A stretch of DNA of 64,000 nt. Source: Pseudomonadota bacterium (lineage in GTDB: Bacteria > Pseudomonadota > Gammaproteobacteria > Pseudomonadales > Oceanobacteraceae). The notes beneath the pieces are model-generated. The model saw only the letters and a list, made by a program, of their open reading frames with translations. It was not told the DNA's origin and made no database searches. The translations under genes were made by a program, and so were the position numbers. The DNA lies in NCBI GenBank assembly GCA_030145845.1, contig JAIXHJ010000009.1, forward strand, positions 103,338-167,337, given 5' to 3'. Of this stretch, positions 31,392-39,492 are shown piece by piece. Position 1 is the first letter of the stretch, and every line of letters begins with the position of its first letter.

Positions 31392-31407
31392 ATGACAAGC
31401 TGGTCAA
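31392..31407. promoter_or_regulatory. RutR-like operator 2
   Basis: ATGACAA-GC-TGGTCAA fits the same consensus with one mismatch in the conserved six-base left arm. Its centre is 84 bp from that of operator 1, eight helical turns, so both sites face the same side of the DNA. Confidence 0.45.
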
Positions 31408-31583
31408 TTAGTAGGCCGGCACACAAACCTGACCCAACATTTTATTCACAAAAACAACAACAATTACTCACTCATTAATACGCATAAGACAACAATAGCC
31501 ATTCCCTCTTTCCGGCGGCAGCGACGCCAGCCGTCTCTGCTGCAGCCTGTCCTGCGGCGCCAGAACTGACACGAACTTTACGG

Positions 31584-31597
31584 AAAATCATGATTTT
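31584..31597. repeat. 14-bp perfect palindrome upstream of the DUF2589 cassette
   Basis: AAAATCATGATTTT. The 31293-31736 stretch has no gene. Besides the BMP control sites it holds this palindrome and a weak promoter candidate just downstream. The palindrome could be a regulator site for the cassette; no family can be named. Confidence 0.35.
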
Positions 31598-31604
31598 TAC
31601 CGGC

Positions 31605-31633
31605 TTGTACGCGCTTTGCTGTGTTCATAGTCT
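31605..31633 (+). promoter_or_regulatory. Weak sigma-70 promoter candidate for the DUF2589 cassette
   Basis: TTGTAC (31605-31610), 17-base spacer, TAGTCT (31628-31633). This leaves a leader of about 100 bases before ATG 31737. The -10 box is poor. Confidence 0.35.
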
Positions 31634-31736
31634 GATCCAGCCCCGGCCCTGCTGCCGGGAAACGGAGTCATCGGATACGTATGGACGCAGCAGTACCGTG
31701 ACTCTGCTCTCATCACAGGTATAAGGAAATCTTATT

Positions 31737-32306
31737 ATGGCTATCGGAGACGAACTCTCGAATATCGATTTTAAAAACCTGATCGGTGCACCGCTGATTT
31801 CTGTTGTCCAGGCTCAGGCTCAGTCTGCCCAGACGTCAGTGGACTTCATCAAATCCGTTGGTTTTGATGACAACAACACGCCGACCATGGTGACCTTCAG
31901 TTATATGAAGCCAGTGGAAAGCACGGATGGTAACGGCAACGTCACGGTCACCCCGACCAAGTACGACCTTACCGTACCGATTCTGACCATGCTGCCGATT
32001 CCCTTCATCCGCGTGGAAGAAACCACCATCGACTTTAACGCCAAGATTAATTCGGTACAGGAATCGACCACCAGTTCATCCCATGATCTGAACACCAAAC
32101 TGTCCGCAAAAGCCGGCTGGGGACCTTTCTCAGCCAAACTGAGTGCCAGTTACTCCTACAAGAAGTCGTCTTCGGCAACCTCCAAAACCGAGCGTACCTA
32201 CAGTATGGCAGTACACGTACGTGCAGTTCAGGATGAGCTGCCGGCCGGGACTGAACGCCTGCTTGGTATTCTTGAAAATGCCATTGAAGAAGTGCCGTCA
32301 ACCTGA
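31737..32306 (+). CDS. DUF2589 domain-containing protein (cassette gene A)
   Basis: 189 residues, no signal peptide or membrane helix. The N-terminus (LSNIDFKNLIGAPLISVVQA, then AQSAQTSVDFIKSVGF) is the DUF2589 signature. A middle beta segment reads LTVPILTMLPIPFIRVEETT, and the C-terminal third is rich in Ser, Lys and Ala with a Tyr/Ser-rich stretch (SASYSYKKSSSATSK) before YSMAVHVRAVQDELPAGTER. The function of DUF2589 is not established. AGGA lies 9 bases upstream of ATG. The next two genes follow closely on the same strand and gene B repeats part of the layout, so the three probably act together. Confidence 0.8.
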   Translation: MAIGDELSNIDFKNLIGAPLISVVQAQAQSAQTSVDFIKSVGFDDNNTPTMVTFSYMKPVESTDGNGNVTVTPTKYDLTVPILTMLPIPFIRVEETTIDFNAKINSVQESTTSSSHDLNTKLSAKAGWGPFSAKLSASYSYKKSSSATSKTERTYSMAVHVRAVQDELPAGTERLLGILENAIEEVPST

Positions 32307-32384
32307 CGACGACCCCACTGCGGCCGGATTTTCCGGCCGTTAACGGATACCTGAACAGCTTGCCTAATATTCATGGAGCAGAAT

Positions 32385-33083
32385 ATGCCGGACCTCAGTG
32401 AAGTACTTGGTTCCCTGATGATCAGCCTGGTACATGCACGGCGCATGGCCGACGAAGAAACCGCCGCGGTGGCGGAATACTATAAAGATAACCCGCTGCT
32501 GGAAGGCATGAGCCTGCCCCGTGTACGGGTACCGGAACTGACCATTGATCTGCCGGTGACCATCGACCGTCATGTCGATGCCACCAATGCCCAGCTTGAT
32601 ACCCCGGGGAATATCCATAAGGCGCTGTTGCAGCAGCTGCACACCACACTGGACGATGAAGATATTCTCAGCAGCACCAAAAGCTTTCAGAACCTGTTCA
32701 GCAAAGACGTTAAAAAAGCGCTCGACCGCGTCTATGAGCAGCAGAAGAACACCAACGGTAAAATCACCCGCGAATCGGTCGTGCGTGCGGTGGATGACGC
32801 CCTGCAGGCAGCGCTGAAGAAATCCACCGCCGGAGAAGAAATCAGCGGCGATAAAAAAGCCGCACTGACCGAAGCCCTGCGCCACCGCGTATCAGCCGTA
32901 GCCCTGAAAGCCGCCGCAATTCCGGCCAGCCTGAAAGCCTCGGCCGTCACCAGCGAAGTGAAAGAAAAAGCCACCAATGATTCCAGCGTACGGCTGAGCA
33001 TCACCCTGCGCGAGGAAGGCCTCGAATGGGCAACGTCGGCATCCGGCAAAGGCGGCAAACGCAGCCATCTGCTGCCGGAATAA
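32385..33083 (+). CDS. DUF2589-like partner protein (cassette gene B)
   Basis: 232 residues from ATG 32385, chosen over ATG 32373 because GGAG lies six bases ahead of it. The first 70 residues echo gene A in arrangement: a helical start (LGSLMISLVHARRMADEETA) followed by a proline- and arginine-marked beta segment (MSLPRVRVPELTIDLPVTI). The remainder is charged and helical, with many Lys/Ala repeats. No enzyme motif, signal peptide or membrane helix is seen. I read it as a divergent DUF2589 relative joined to a helical tail; unproven. Confidence 0.7.
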   Translation: MPDLSEVLGSLMISLVHARRMADEETAAVAEYYKDNPLLEGMSLPRVRVPELTIDLPVTIDRHVDATNAQLDTPGNIHKALLQQLHTTLDDEDILSSTKSFQNLFSKDVKKALDRVYEQQKNTNGKITRESVVRAVDDALQAALKKSTAGEEISGDKKAALTEALRHRVSAVALKAAAIPASLKASAVTSEVKEKATNDSSVRLSITLREEGLEWATSASGKGGKRSHLLPE

Positions 33084-33096
33084 CAGAGGATCAAGC

Positions 33097-33687
33097 ATGC
33101 AGTCCGTCATCCGTGAGCGTATTGTGGAACAACTGCTGAAAATACCGGCACTGGTTGACCATTACCGCAATCAGAACAACGCTTTCCCTGATCTCGCCGT
33201 ACAGTGGCTGCAGGACAGCGAAAGAAGCCTGGAATCTTTCCGTCTGCCTCTGGTATCCCGGCTGGCCGGGCTGCGTGGCATGATGCTCGCGGCCGGCGAT
33301 GGTCTCAGCGACGCCGCCAGCCAGGCCAGAAATCAGCGCAAGGCCCGCCGCTCCGCCACTATGCAGTTATTGCAACAGGCAGAAGAAGCACTGCGCAGCC
33401 ATTGTCAGAAGATCGACGATCAGCTGGACGATTACCGCGACAAACTGGCACAGATTCTGGCTGTCGCTTCCTCCCGCTCAGCCTTACCAGGCGGTAATGC
33501 CGGCTCCATCAGCTACATCGACAGCCTGTGGAAAACAGCAACCGCCGCGCAGGAAAACACGACCATGGCACAGTATATTGCCGCCCGCCTGAGCGACACC
33601 GACCGGCGCTACCTGCTGATGGATATCGTTGACCAGATGATGAGTGCCGGAGCTGTTAACAACAACCGGCCGGCTTCAGAGGGCTGA
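33097..33687 (+). CDS. Uncharacterised helical protein (cassette gene C)
   Basis: 196 residues, predicted almost wholly helical, with a likely coiled coil in the middle (KARRSATMQLLQQAEEALRS and KIDDQLDDYRDKLAQIL). No family recognised. AGAGGAT lies 5 bases before ATG, and 13 bases separate it from gene B, so it is co-transcribed. The last 12 bases overlap the convergent SnoaL-like gene. Confidence 0.7.
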   Translation: MQSVIRERIVEQLLKIPALVDHYRNQNNAFPDLAVQWLQDSERSLESFRLPLVSRLAGLRGMMLAAGDGLSDAASQARNQRKARRSATMQLLQQAEEALRSHCQKIDDQLDDYRDKLAQILAVASSRSALPGGNAGSISYIDSLWKTATAAQENTTMAQYIAARLSDTDRRYLLMDIVDQMMSAGAVNNNRPASEG

Positions 33688-34014
33688 GATATCGGCGAAA
33701 ATAAGGTATTCGGTGATCAGGCCGTCCTGCACTTTCATCAGATTGCAGAACGGCACACTCAGTTGTGAACCATCATGGCGGGTGTAACAGACACGGCCAT
33801 GACAGACGACACCCTGCTCCGACCCCCAGATTTCTTCCACCACATGGCAAAGTGACTGTATGGAATCCAGAAAACCCTGTACGCCGGCACGGATAGCTTC
33901 CGTTCCCTGCAGCGCCGGCTGAGCGGCAAAGCGGAACAGCGCCTGTGGATGCAGAAAGTCCACAAACTGAGAGGCATCTTTCTGGTCAATGGAGTGAAAC
34001 AGTTCCTGAATCAT
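33676..34014 (-). CDS. SnoaL-like (NTF2-fold) protein
   Basis: 112 residues of the nuclear-transport-factor-2/SnoaL fold, with the pattern FVDFLHPQALFRFAAQPAL, GVQGFLDSI and NLMKVQDGLITEYLIFADIS. Members include small isomerases, hydrolases and binding proteins; the substrate cannot be told. It is convergent with the DUF2589 cassette and overlaps gene C by 12 bases, and it is probably transcribed alone. Confidence 0.75.
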   Translation of the reverse strand: MIQELFHSIDQKDASQFVDFLHPQALFRFAAQPALQGTEAIRAGVQGFLDSIQSLCHVVEEIWGSEQGVVCHGRVCYTRHDGSQLSVPFCNLMKVQDGLITEYLIFADISAL

Positions 34015-34102
34015 GCAACCCCCTTAAATTCAGAACGGGGCCATTATGATCGGGGGCTGTGACAGAGACATGATATACCTCAGCCACTCCACAGACGGGC
34101 AC

Positions 34103-34126
34103 AAAAAAACCGCCGGCTGGCGGTTT
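34103..34126 (-). terminator. Terminator after sspB
   Basis: ACCGCC-ggct-GGCGGT hairpin followed on the minus strand by seven T, 25 bases past the sspB stop. Confidence 0.85.
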
Positions 34127-34150
34127 CTTCTTCCTGCACCCCCGGAGTGA

Positions 34151-34558
34151 TTATTTCACTACCTTCAGGGACGGTTTACCTTCACTTTTCGGAGGCTCAG
34201 GTGGCGCCGGCGGTGGCTCATTCGGATCCGGGGCACCGGCCTCAGTACCGAACACCATGCCCTGACCATTCTCACGGGCATAAATAGCGAGAATCGCCAC
34301 CACAGGAACAAACACGGCCATCGGCACACCGCCAAAGCGGGCGTTGAATGACAGGCCCGCCTCATCGATCAGCAGATTCTTGACCGCCGACGTGCTGATG
34401 TTCAGCACGATCTGACCGTTGTTCACATACTCTTCCGGCACCTGAACCCCAGGCAGGGAGGCATCCACCAGAACATAGGGCGTGCACTGATTATCGAGAA
34501 TCCACTCATTCAGCGCCCGCATCAGATACGGACGGCTGGGCGTCATGGCATTACTCAT
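34151..34558 (-). CDS. sspB: ClpXP protease specificity-enhancing factor SspB
   Basis: 135 residues. The N-terminal domain that binds ssrA-tagged peptides (PYLMRALNEWILDN, YVLVDASLPGVQVP and FNARFGGVP) is joined by a proline-rich linker to the C-terminal ClpX-binding tail KPSLKVVK. It delivers tagged, stalled proteins to ClpXP. The ATG overlaps the sspA stop (ATGA). Confidence 0.96.
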   Translation of the reverse strand: MSNAMTPSRPYLMRALNEWILDNQCTPYVLVDASLPGVQVPEEYVNNGQIVLNISTSAVKNLLIDEAGLSFNARFGGVPMAVFVPVVAILAIYARENGQGMVFGTEAGAPDPNEPPPAPPEPPKSEGKPSLKVVK

Positions 34559-35184
34559 CAGTCACGCATTTCCCGCTCGGCTTCAGACAGGCTGGCCTGG
34601 AACGATTCACGGTCAAACAGACGCTCCATGTATTGCAGCAGCGGTTTGCACTGTTTCTCGTTCAGCTCAATACCCAGTACCGGCAGACGCCACAGGATAG
34701 GCGCCACGCAGCAGTCAACAATGGAGAACTCTTCGCTCATGAAATAAGGCATTTCCGCAAAGATAGGGCTGGTCGCGATCAGGCTGTCCGTCAGCTCTTT
34801 ACGCGCTGCTTCCACTTCCTTACCTTTACCGGTAAGAATGGTCTGCACCAGAGCCGCCCAGTCTTTTTCAATACGGTTGATCCACAGACGGCTCTGCGCA
34901 CGGGCAACCGGATACACCGGCAGCAGCGGCGGATGCGGGAAACGCTCATCGAGGTATTCCATCATCACATTCGGCTCGTACAGAACCAGATCACGGTCGA
35001 CCAGAGTCGGCAGTGAGTTGTATGGGTTCAGGGATGCCAGATCTTCCGGCTTGTTGTCCGGATCCACATCGTGAATTTCTACTGCCACGCCTTTTTCGGC
35101 GAGCACGATACGCACACGATGGCTGTAATGATCAGCCGCATCCGAATAAAACGTCATGGAAGAGCGTTTCGCCACAACCCCCAT
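34558..35184 (-). CDS. sspA: Stringent starvation protein A
   Basis: 208 residues of the glutathione-S-transferase fold, with the SspA signature [30 protein letters not shown] and [20 protein letters not shown]. SspA is an RNA-polymerase-associated protein acting in stationary phase and stress. It lacks the catalytic residue of true GSTs in this family. It lies 102 bases downstream of the petABC stop; sspAB may be transcribed with pet or alone. Confidence 0.96.
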   Translation of the reverse strand: MGVVAKRSSMTFYSDAADHYSHRVRIVLAEKGVAVEIHDVDPDNKPEDLASLNPYNSLPTLVDRDLVLYEPNVMMEYLDERFPHPPLLPVYPVARAQSRLWINRIEKDWAALVQTILTGKGKEVEAARKELTDSLIATSPIFAEMPYFMSEEFSIVDCCVAPILWRLPVLGIELNEKQCKPLLQYMERLFDRESFQASLSEAEREMRD

Positions 35185-35286
35185 AGTTTCCTCACTTATC
35201 TGTCAAAAATCTGTTAAACCCAAAAACAAACACAGCCCGACCGCTTGCAGCGGCCGGGCCCGGGTCGTCTGTCTGCAAAAGCCGTC

Positions 35287-36042
35287 TTATTTGACGTCTT
35301 TCCAGTACTCTTTGTTCAGGAAGTATACAGGAACAAAGAAGATCACCAGGAACAGCAGTACCCACCAACCGATGGTCTGACGCTCAAGGGCGATCGGCTC
35401 AGCCATGTACACCATAAAGTTCACCAGGTCATAGACCAGCTTATCGAACTCTTCAGCAGACAGGCTACCTTCTTCGTCCAGGTACAGAACCTGTTCACGC
35501 TCTTCTGTGATTTCCTGACCAGTCAGGGTGTCATAACCCACTTTCACATGAGCGGTACCCAGTTTCTGAACCCCCTGCAGGTGACCCAGAACGTTTGGCA
35601 TACCAACGTCTTTGAAGACAACGTTGTTCACGCCCCACGGACGGCTCGGATCTTCATAGAAGCTGCGCAGGTAGGTGTACAGCCAGTCAGGACGGCGTAC
35701 ACGGGCAACCAGGGTCAGGTCCGGCGGTGTTGCACCGAACCATTTTTTGGAGTCTTCCGGACGCATGGCAATGGTCATCAGGTCGCCGAACTTCTTATCA
35801 GCAAACACCAGATTTTCCATCATCAGGTTTTCCGGGATCTCCAGGTCTTTGGCCACACGGTTGTAACGGGCGTGTTCCATCGAGTGACAGCCCATACAGT
35901 AGTTGGCGAATGTCTGTGCACCACGCTGCAGGGAAGCAGTGTCGTGCAGGTCAGTACGGTGTTCATCCAGGTGAACATTGCCGCCGGCTGCCAGTGCAAC
36001 AGCAGGTACGAAGGCAGCGATCAGTGCAAAAATCTTTTTCAT
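35287..36042 (-). CDS. petC: Cytochrome c1 of the bc1 complex
   Basis: 251 residues: signal peptide (to about 19), haem c site CMGCH at residues 49-53, methionine ligand probably in the DLMTIAMRPED segment, and a C-terminal membrane anchor (WWVLLFLVIFFVPVYFL). It passes electrons from the Rieske protein to soluble cytochrome c in aerobic respiration. It starts 2 bases after petB ends. This is the separate c1 form, not a b-c1 fusion. Confidence 0.97.
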   Translation of the reverse strand: MKKIFALIAAFVPAVALAAGGNVHLDEHRTDLHDTASLQRGAQTFANYCMGCHSMEHARYNRVAKDLEIPENLMMENLVFADKKFGDLMTIAMRPEDSKKWFGATPPDLTLVARVRRPDWLYTYLRSFYEDPSRPWGVNNVVFKDVGMPNVLGHLQGVQKLGTAHVKVGYDTLTGQEITEEREQVLYLDEEGSLSAEEFDKLVYDLVNFMVYMAEPIALERQTIGWWVLLFLVIFFVPVYFLNKEYWKDVK

Positions 36043-36044
36043 GC

Positions 36045-37274
36045 TTAGTGGCCTCCGGTTACGCGTTCAGGTACTGGCTTGGTTTTCTCCATACGGGTGT
36101 AGAACGGCATGAAGATAAAGAAAGCGAAGTAAATGACAGAAGCAACCTGAGCAACCATGGTCAGCGTGGTGGTCGCAGGCTGAGTACCCAGCCAGGTCAG
36201 CAGCACGAAATCGATGGCAAAGATAACGATGAAGATCTTGCTGAACCAGCCTTTGTAGCGCCAGCTGCGTACCGGACTGCGGTCCAGCCATGGCAGTACA
36301 AACAGGATGGCAATTGCAGCACCCATCGCAATAACACCCAGCAGCTTATCCGGTACCGCACGCAGAATGGCGTAGAACGCACCGAAGTACCATACCGGGG
36401 CAATGTGTGCAGGCGTTTTCAGACCGTTAGCCGGTTCGAAGTTCGCGTATTCCAGCATGAAACCGTTACCTTCAGGGAAGAAGAACATCACGGTACAGAA
36501 CACCATCAGGAAGACCACGATACCCACCATGTCATGCACGGTGTAGTAAGGGTGGAACGGGATGCCATCCAGCGGCTTGCCGTTTTCGTCTTTCAGTTTC
36601 TTGATATCCACGCCGTCCGGGTTATTGGAACCCACTTCGTGCAGCGCCAGCAGGTGCAGAACCACCAGCATCACCAGTACCAGAGGTACCGCGATCACGT
36701 GCAGGGCAAAGAAACGGTTCAGGGTGGCACCGGAAATCAGGAAGTCACCACGGATCCACTCAACCAGTCCTTCACCAATCACCGGGATGGCACCGAACAG
36801 GGAAATAATTACCTGTGCGCCCCAGTAAGACATCTGCCCCCATGGCAGTACATAACCCATAAAGGCTTCCGCCATCAGGGCCAGGTAGATCAGCATACCG
36901 AAGATCCAGATCAGCTCACGCGGCTTCTGGTAGGATCCGTACAGAATCGCACGCATCATATGCAGGTATACGGCAATGAAGAAGAAGGTAGCGCCGGTGG
37001 AATGCATATAGCGCAACAGCCAGCCCCACTCAACATCACGCATGATGTATTCGACAGAAGCAAACGCAGCATCAGTACTTGGTACGTAGTTCATGGTCAG
37101 CCAGATACCGGTCAGGATCTGGTTGGCCAGCATCAGCATCGACAGTACGCCGAAGAAATACCAGAAGTTGAAGTTACGCGGCGCATAGTACTTGGACATA
37201 TGCTTTTCATAGGTCTGAGTAACCGGCAGACGGTCATCAATCCAGCCCATGAGAGTATTCTGTTGCTTGCTCAT
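36045..37274 (-). CDS. petB: Cytochrome b of the bc1 complex
   Basis: 409 residues with about eight membrane helices. Haem-ligand histidines lie in helix B (HSTGATFFFIAVYLHMMRA) and helix D (FALHVIAVPLVLVMLVVLHL). The Qo motif is seen as the Pro-Glu-type segment near HPYYTVHDMVG and the WGQMSYWGAQVI helix. It oxidises and reduces quinones at two sites. Its ATG overlaps the petA stop region at 37274. Confidence 0.97.
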   Translation of the reverse strand: MSKQQNTLMGWIDDRLPVTQTYEKHMSKYYAPRNFNFWYFFGVLSMLMLANQILTGIWLTMNYVPSTDAAFASVEYIMRDVEWGWLLRYMHSTGATFFFIAVYLHMMRAILYGSYQKPRELIWIFGMLIYLALMAEAFMGYVLPWGQMSYWGAQVIISLFGAIPVIGEGLVEWIRGDFLISGATLNRFFALHVIAVPLVLVMLVVLHLLALHEVGSNNPDGVDIKKLKDENGKPLDGIPFHPYYTVHDMVGIVVFLMVFCTVMFFFPEGNGFMLEYANFEPANGLKTPAHIAPVWYFGAFYAILRAVPDKLLGVIAMGAAIAILFVLPWLDRSPVRSWRYKGWFSKIFIVIFAIDFVLLTWLGTQPATTTLTMVAQVASVIYFAFFIFMPFYTRMEKTKPVPERVTGGH

Positions 37275-37870
37275 CAGGCTTTCTCCTCGTCAACACCGAT
37301 AATAATCACGTTATCGCTCTCGAACATATATGGCGGAATTTCGAGGTTGATAGCAGCAGGAGAACCTTTGAACACACGGCCTGACAGATCGAAGCGGGAA
37401 CCGTGACATGGGCAGAACCAGCCACCCTGCCAGTTTTCATCAAATGGCTCAGGCTTGATTTCAGGATGATATTTCGGCGCACAGCCAAGATGAGTACAGA
37501 CACCCAGAACAACAATCAGCGCAGGCTCACGGGAGCGGGTGATGTTGTCAGCGTAAGCTGGCTGCTGGCTTTTTACCGTATTTTCCGGGTCTTTCAGGCG
37601 ATCAGCGAGACCTGGCAGGGTATCCAGCATTTCCTGGGTACGGCGTGCGATATACACGGGCTTACCACGCCATTCTGCAGTCAGCATTGCACCCGGCTCA
37701 ATTTTACCGATATCGACTTTCGCCGGAGCACCTGCTGCTTTTGCCCGTTCACTTGGATTCCAAGATTTTACGAAGGGCACCGCGACAAAGCCTGCACCGA
37801 CAGCGCCGACAGCAGCGGTCGCGCCCACGAGCAGAGTGCGCCGACCCTTATTCACGCCGTCTTGACTCAT
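37274..37870 (-). CDS. petA: Rieske iron-sulfur protein of the bc1 complex
   Basis: 198 residues. Twin-arginine-type N-terminus (GRRTLLVGATAAVGAVGAGF), hinge, then the Rieske cluster motifs CTHLGC and CPCHGSRFD, which bind the 2Fe-2S centre with two Cys and two His. It takes electrons from quinol and passes them to cytochrome c1. Start chosen at ATG 37870 (MSQDGVNKGRR), which matches Pseudomonas and has GGAG 9 bases upstream; another ATG two codons earlier is too close to that site. First gene of petABC; TATGCT upstream may be its -10 box. Confidence 0.96.
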   Translation of the reverse strand: MSQDGVNKGRRTLLVGATAAVGAVGAGFVAVPFVKSWNPSERAKAAGAPAKVDIGKIEPGAMLTAEWRGKPVYIARRTQEMLDTLPGLADRLKDPENTVKSQQPAYADNITRSREPALIVVLGVCTHLGCAPKYHPEIKPEPFDENWQGGWFCPCHGSRFDLSGRVFKGSPAAINLEIPPYMFESDNVIIIGVDEEKA

Positions 37871-38033
37871 TACCATCTTCTCCCATCAAAAAAATTCTTT
37901 CGTGCCACCCCTGCTCAGCCCGTTGTGTTTTTTTTGAGCAGACCCAGAGTAGCATACAGAGCGGCGCACATAGTAAAGAAAACGGGGGGTAGAAACAACC
38001 TGAAAAGCCCACTGGCCATGGGGATTTAGCCAT

Positions 38034-38077
38034 AAAAAAAGCGCCCATTGACATAAGACAATGGACGCTTTTTTTTG
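38034..38077. terminator. Terminator after rpsI
   Basis: GCG(C)CCATTG pairs with CAATGG(A)CGC, with runs of A and T outside. It lies 21 bases past the rpsI stop and ahead of the pet promoter region. Confidence 0.85.
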
Positions 38078-38097
38078 CAGACGATTCTGCCGGCGTA

Positions 38098-38490
38098 TTA
38101 ACGCTTGGAGAATTGTGGCTTCTTACGTGCTTTACGCAGACCCACTTTCTTACGCTCAACTTCACGGGCGTCACGGGTAACGTAACCCGCTGCACGCAGA
38201 GAAGGACGCAGAGTTTCGTCGTATTGCATCAGGGCACGGGTAATACCATGACGGATTGCACCGGCCTGGCCGTTGCCGCCGCCGCCCTGAACGTTAACGA
38301 TAACGTCGAATTTTTCCAGGCTCTCGGTCAGTTCCAGAGGCTGACGAACCACCATACGGGCAGTTTCACGGCCAAAGTACTCATCCAGAGGACGCTTGTT
38401 TACGACGATGCTGCCAGTACCAGGACGCAGGAACACACGTGCAGTGGAAGTCTTACGACGACCGGTACCATAGTATTGAGTTACTGCCAT
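38098..38490 (-). CDS. rpsI: 30S ribosomal protein S9
   Basis: 130 residues ending in the basic tail RKKPQFSKR whose last Arg reaches the tRNA in the P site. Family motifs [38 protein letters not shown]. Lies 4 bases after rplM, the standard pair. Confidence 0.99.
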   Translation of the reverse strand: MAVTQYYGTGRRKTSTARVFLRPGTGSIVVNKRPLDEYFGRETARMVVRQPLELTESLEKFDVIVNVQGGGGNGQAGAIRHGITRALMQYDETLRPSLRAAGYVTRDAREVERKKVGLRKARKKPQFSKR

Positions 38491-38494
38491 TATC

Positions 38495-38926
38495 TTATCC
38501 CAGTTTCAGTTCTTGCGGCTGCTGAGCAGTATGTGGGTGCTCATTGCCGGCGTAAACTTTCATTTTCTTGAACATGGCACGACCAAGAGGATTCTTGGGA
38601 AGCATGCCTTTAACTGCCAGTTCAATTACCTGTTCCGGCTTGTGGTCAATCAGTTTCTCGAAAGAAATAGATTTCAGACCGCCCGGATAACCGGTGTGAC
38701 GGTGGTACATTTTGTCACTGGATTTTTTACCGGTAACCTGAACTTTATCAGCATTAATAACGACGATGTAATCGCCGGTGTCAACGTGAGGAGTGTATTC
38801 TGGCTTGTGCTTGCCTCTCAGACGGCGAGCAACCTCAGTGGCCAGGCGACCCAGCGTCTGTTCAGCTGCGTCGATAACGAACCACTCACGTTTTACGGTT
38901 TCTGGTTTCGCGCTGTATGTTTTCAT
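38495..38926 (-). CDS. rplM: 50S ribosomal protein L13
   Basis: 143 residues ([20 protein letters not shown] start; motifs [18 protein letters not shown] and [10 protein letters not shown]). The frame is open upstream to 39061, but the L13 start and the promoter at 38971-38999 fix ATG 38926. First gene of rplM-rpsI. Confidence 0.99.
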   Translation of the reverse strand: MKTYSAKPETVKREWFVIDAAEQTLGRLATEVARRLRGKHKPEYTPHVDTGDYIVVINADKVQVTGKKSSDKMYHRHTGYPGGLKSISFEKLIDHKPEQVIELAVKGMLPKNPLGRAMFKKMKVYAGNEHPHTAQQPQELKLG

Positions 38927-38970
38927 CAATTTCTCGCCTTCAAGGCAGGTTGATTCGAAAAGAGGGCGGC

Positions 38971-38999
38971 ATTCTATAGGAATGACCTTCCTTCCGCAA
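38971..38999 (-). promoter_or_regulatory. Predicted sigma-70 promoter for rplM-rpsI
   Basis: Minus strand TTGCGG (38999-38994), 17-base spacer, TAGAAT (38976-38971), 45 bases before rplM. Confidence 0.65.
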
Positions 39000-39048
39000 G
39001 TGGATTTCAGTGATAAATTTATGCCCCGGCAGACTGGCCGGCAGACAC

Positions 39049-39086
39049 AAAAAAGCCGCATCAGGACTGGCCTGCGCGGCTTTTTT
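39049..39086 (-). terminator. Terminator downstream of the small membrane protein gene
   Basis: AAAAAAGCCGC pairs with GCGGCTTTTTT around an imperfect inner stem. It lies 19 bases past the stop of the gene at 39105-39416. Confidence 0.8.
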
Positions 39087-39104
39087 ACGCGGCAGGGAAC
39101 CGGC

Positions 39105-39416
39105 TCAGTAGTGTTCCGGCTCGCGGAACTTCACCAGACCGAAGATCAGAGTCAGCATCGTCACCATGATATCCAGCAGAATCGCCAGCGCCATCATGGT
39201 CGAAGACTCCTCCTGCTGGTCATAGCCCAGCGCCTGGCCGGTATAGAAGCAGCCCAGCGCCAGCACAAAGCCAATCAGGATACAGGCCACCAGAAAGTAG
39301 CCCTTGCCATCATCCAGCGTCAGCACCTCTTCCAGTACCTTCTGCTGAATCAGCCAGTAAGCGCCAAAACAGAGGCCTGCCGCCAGCACCATACCAATAA
39401 CAAAATATGCGACCAT
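39105..39416 (-). CDS. Small uncharacterised membrane protein
   Basis: 103 residues with three clear hydrophobic helices: [20 protein letters not shown], the segment around [20 protein letters not shown], and [19 protein letters not shown]. Between helices 2 and 3 lies a polar loop (YDQQEESS). No signature recognised. It has its own terminator and sits between prfC and rplM, probably as a single gene. A small membrane-complex subunit or regulator is possible; no function is claimed. Confidence 0.65.
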   Translation of the reverse strand: MVAYFVIGMVLAAGLCFGAYWLIQQKVLEEVLTLDDGKGYFLVACILIGFVLALGCFYTGQALGYDQQEESSTMMALAILLDIMVTMLTLIFGLVKFREPEHY

Positions 39417-39492
39417 TCTGCTTCCCCAAAGTCTTTACCCTGAAAAGCCTAGTTCAGATTAAAGGAGCTGCAAGGAAGCAATGATGCTTTTG

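Noticed and set aside
35727..37406. 559-codon plus-strand open frame
   Set aside because: Antisense to petC, petB and part of petA; no protein family seen.
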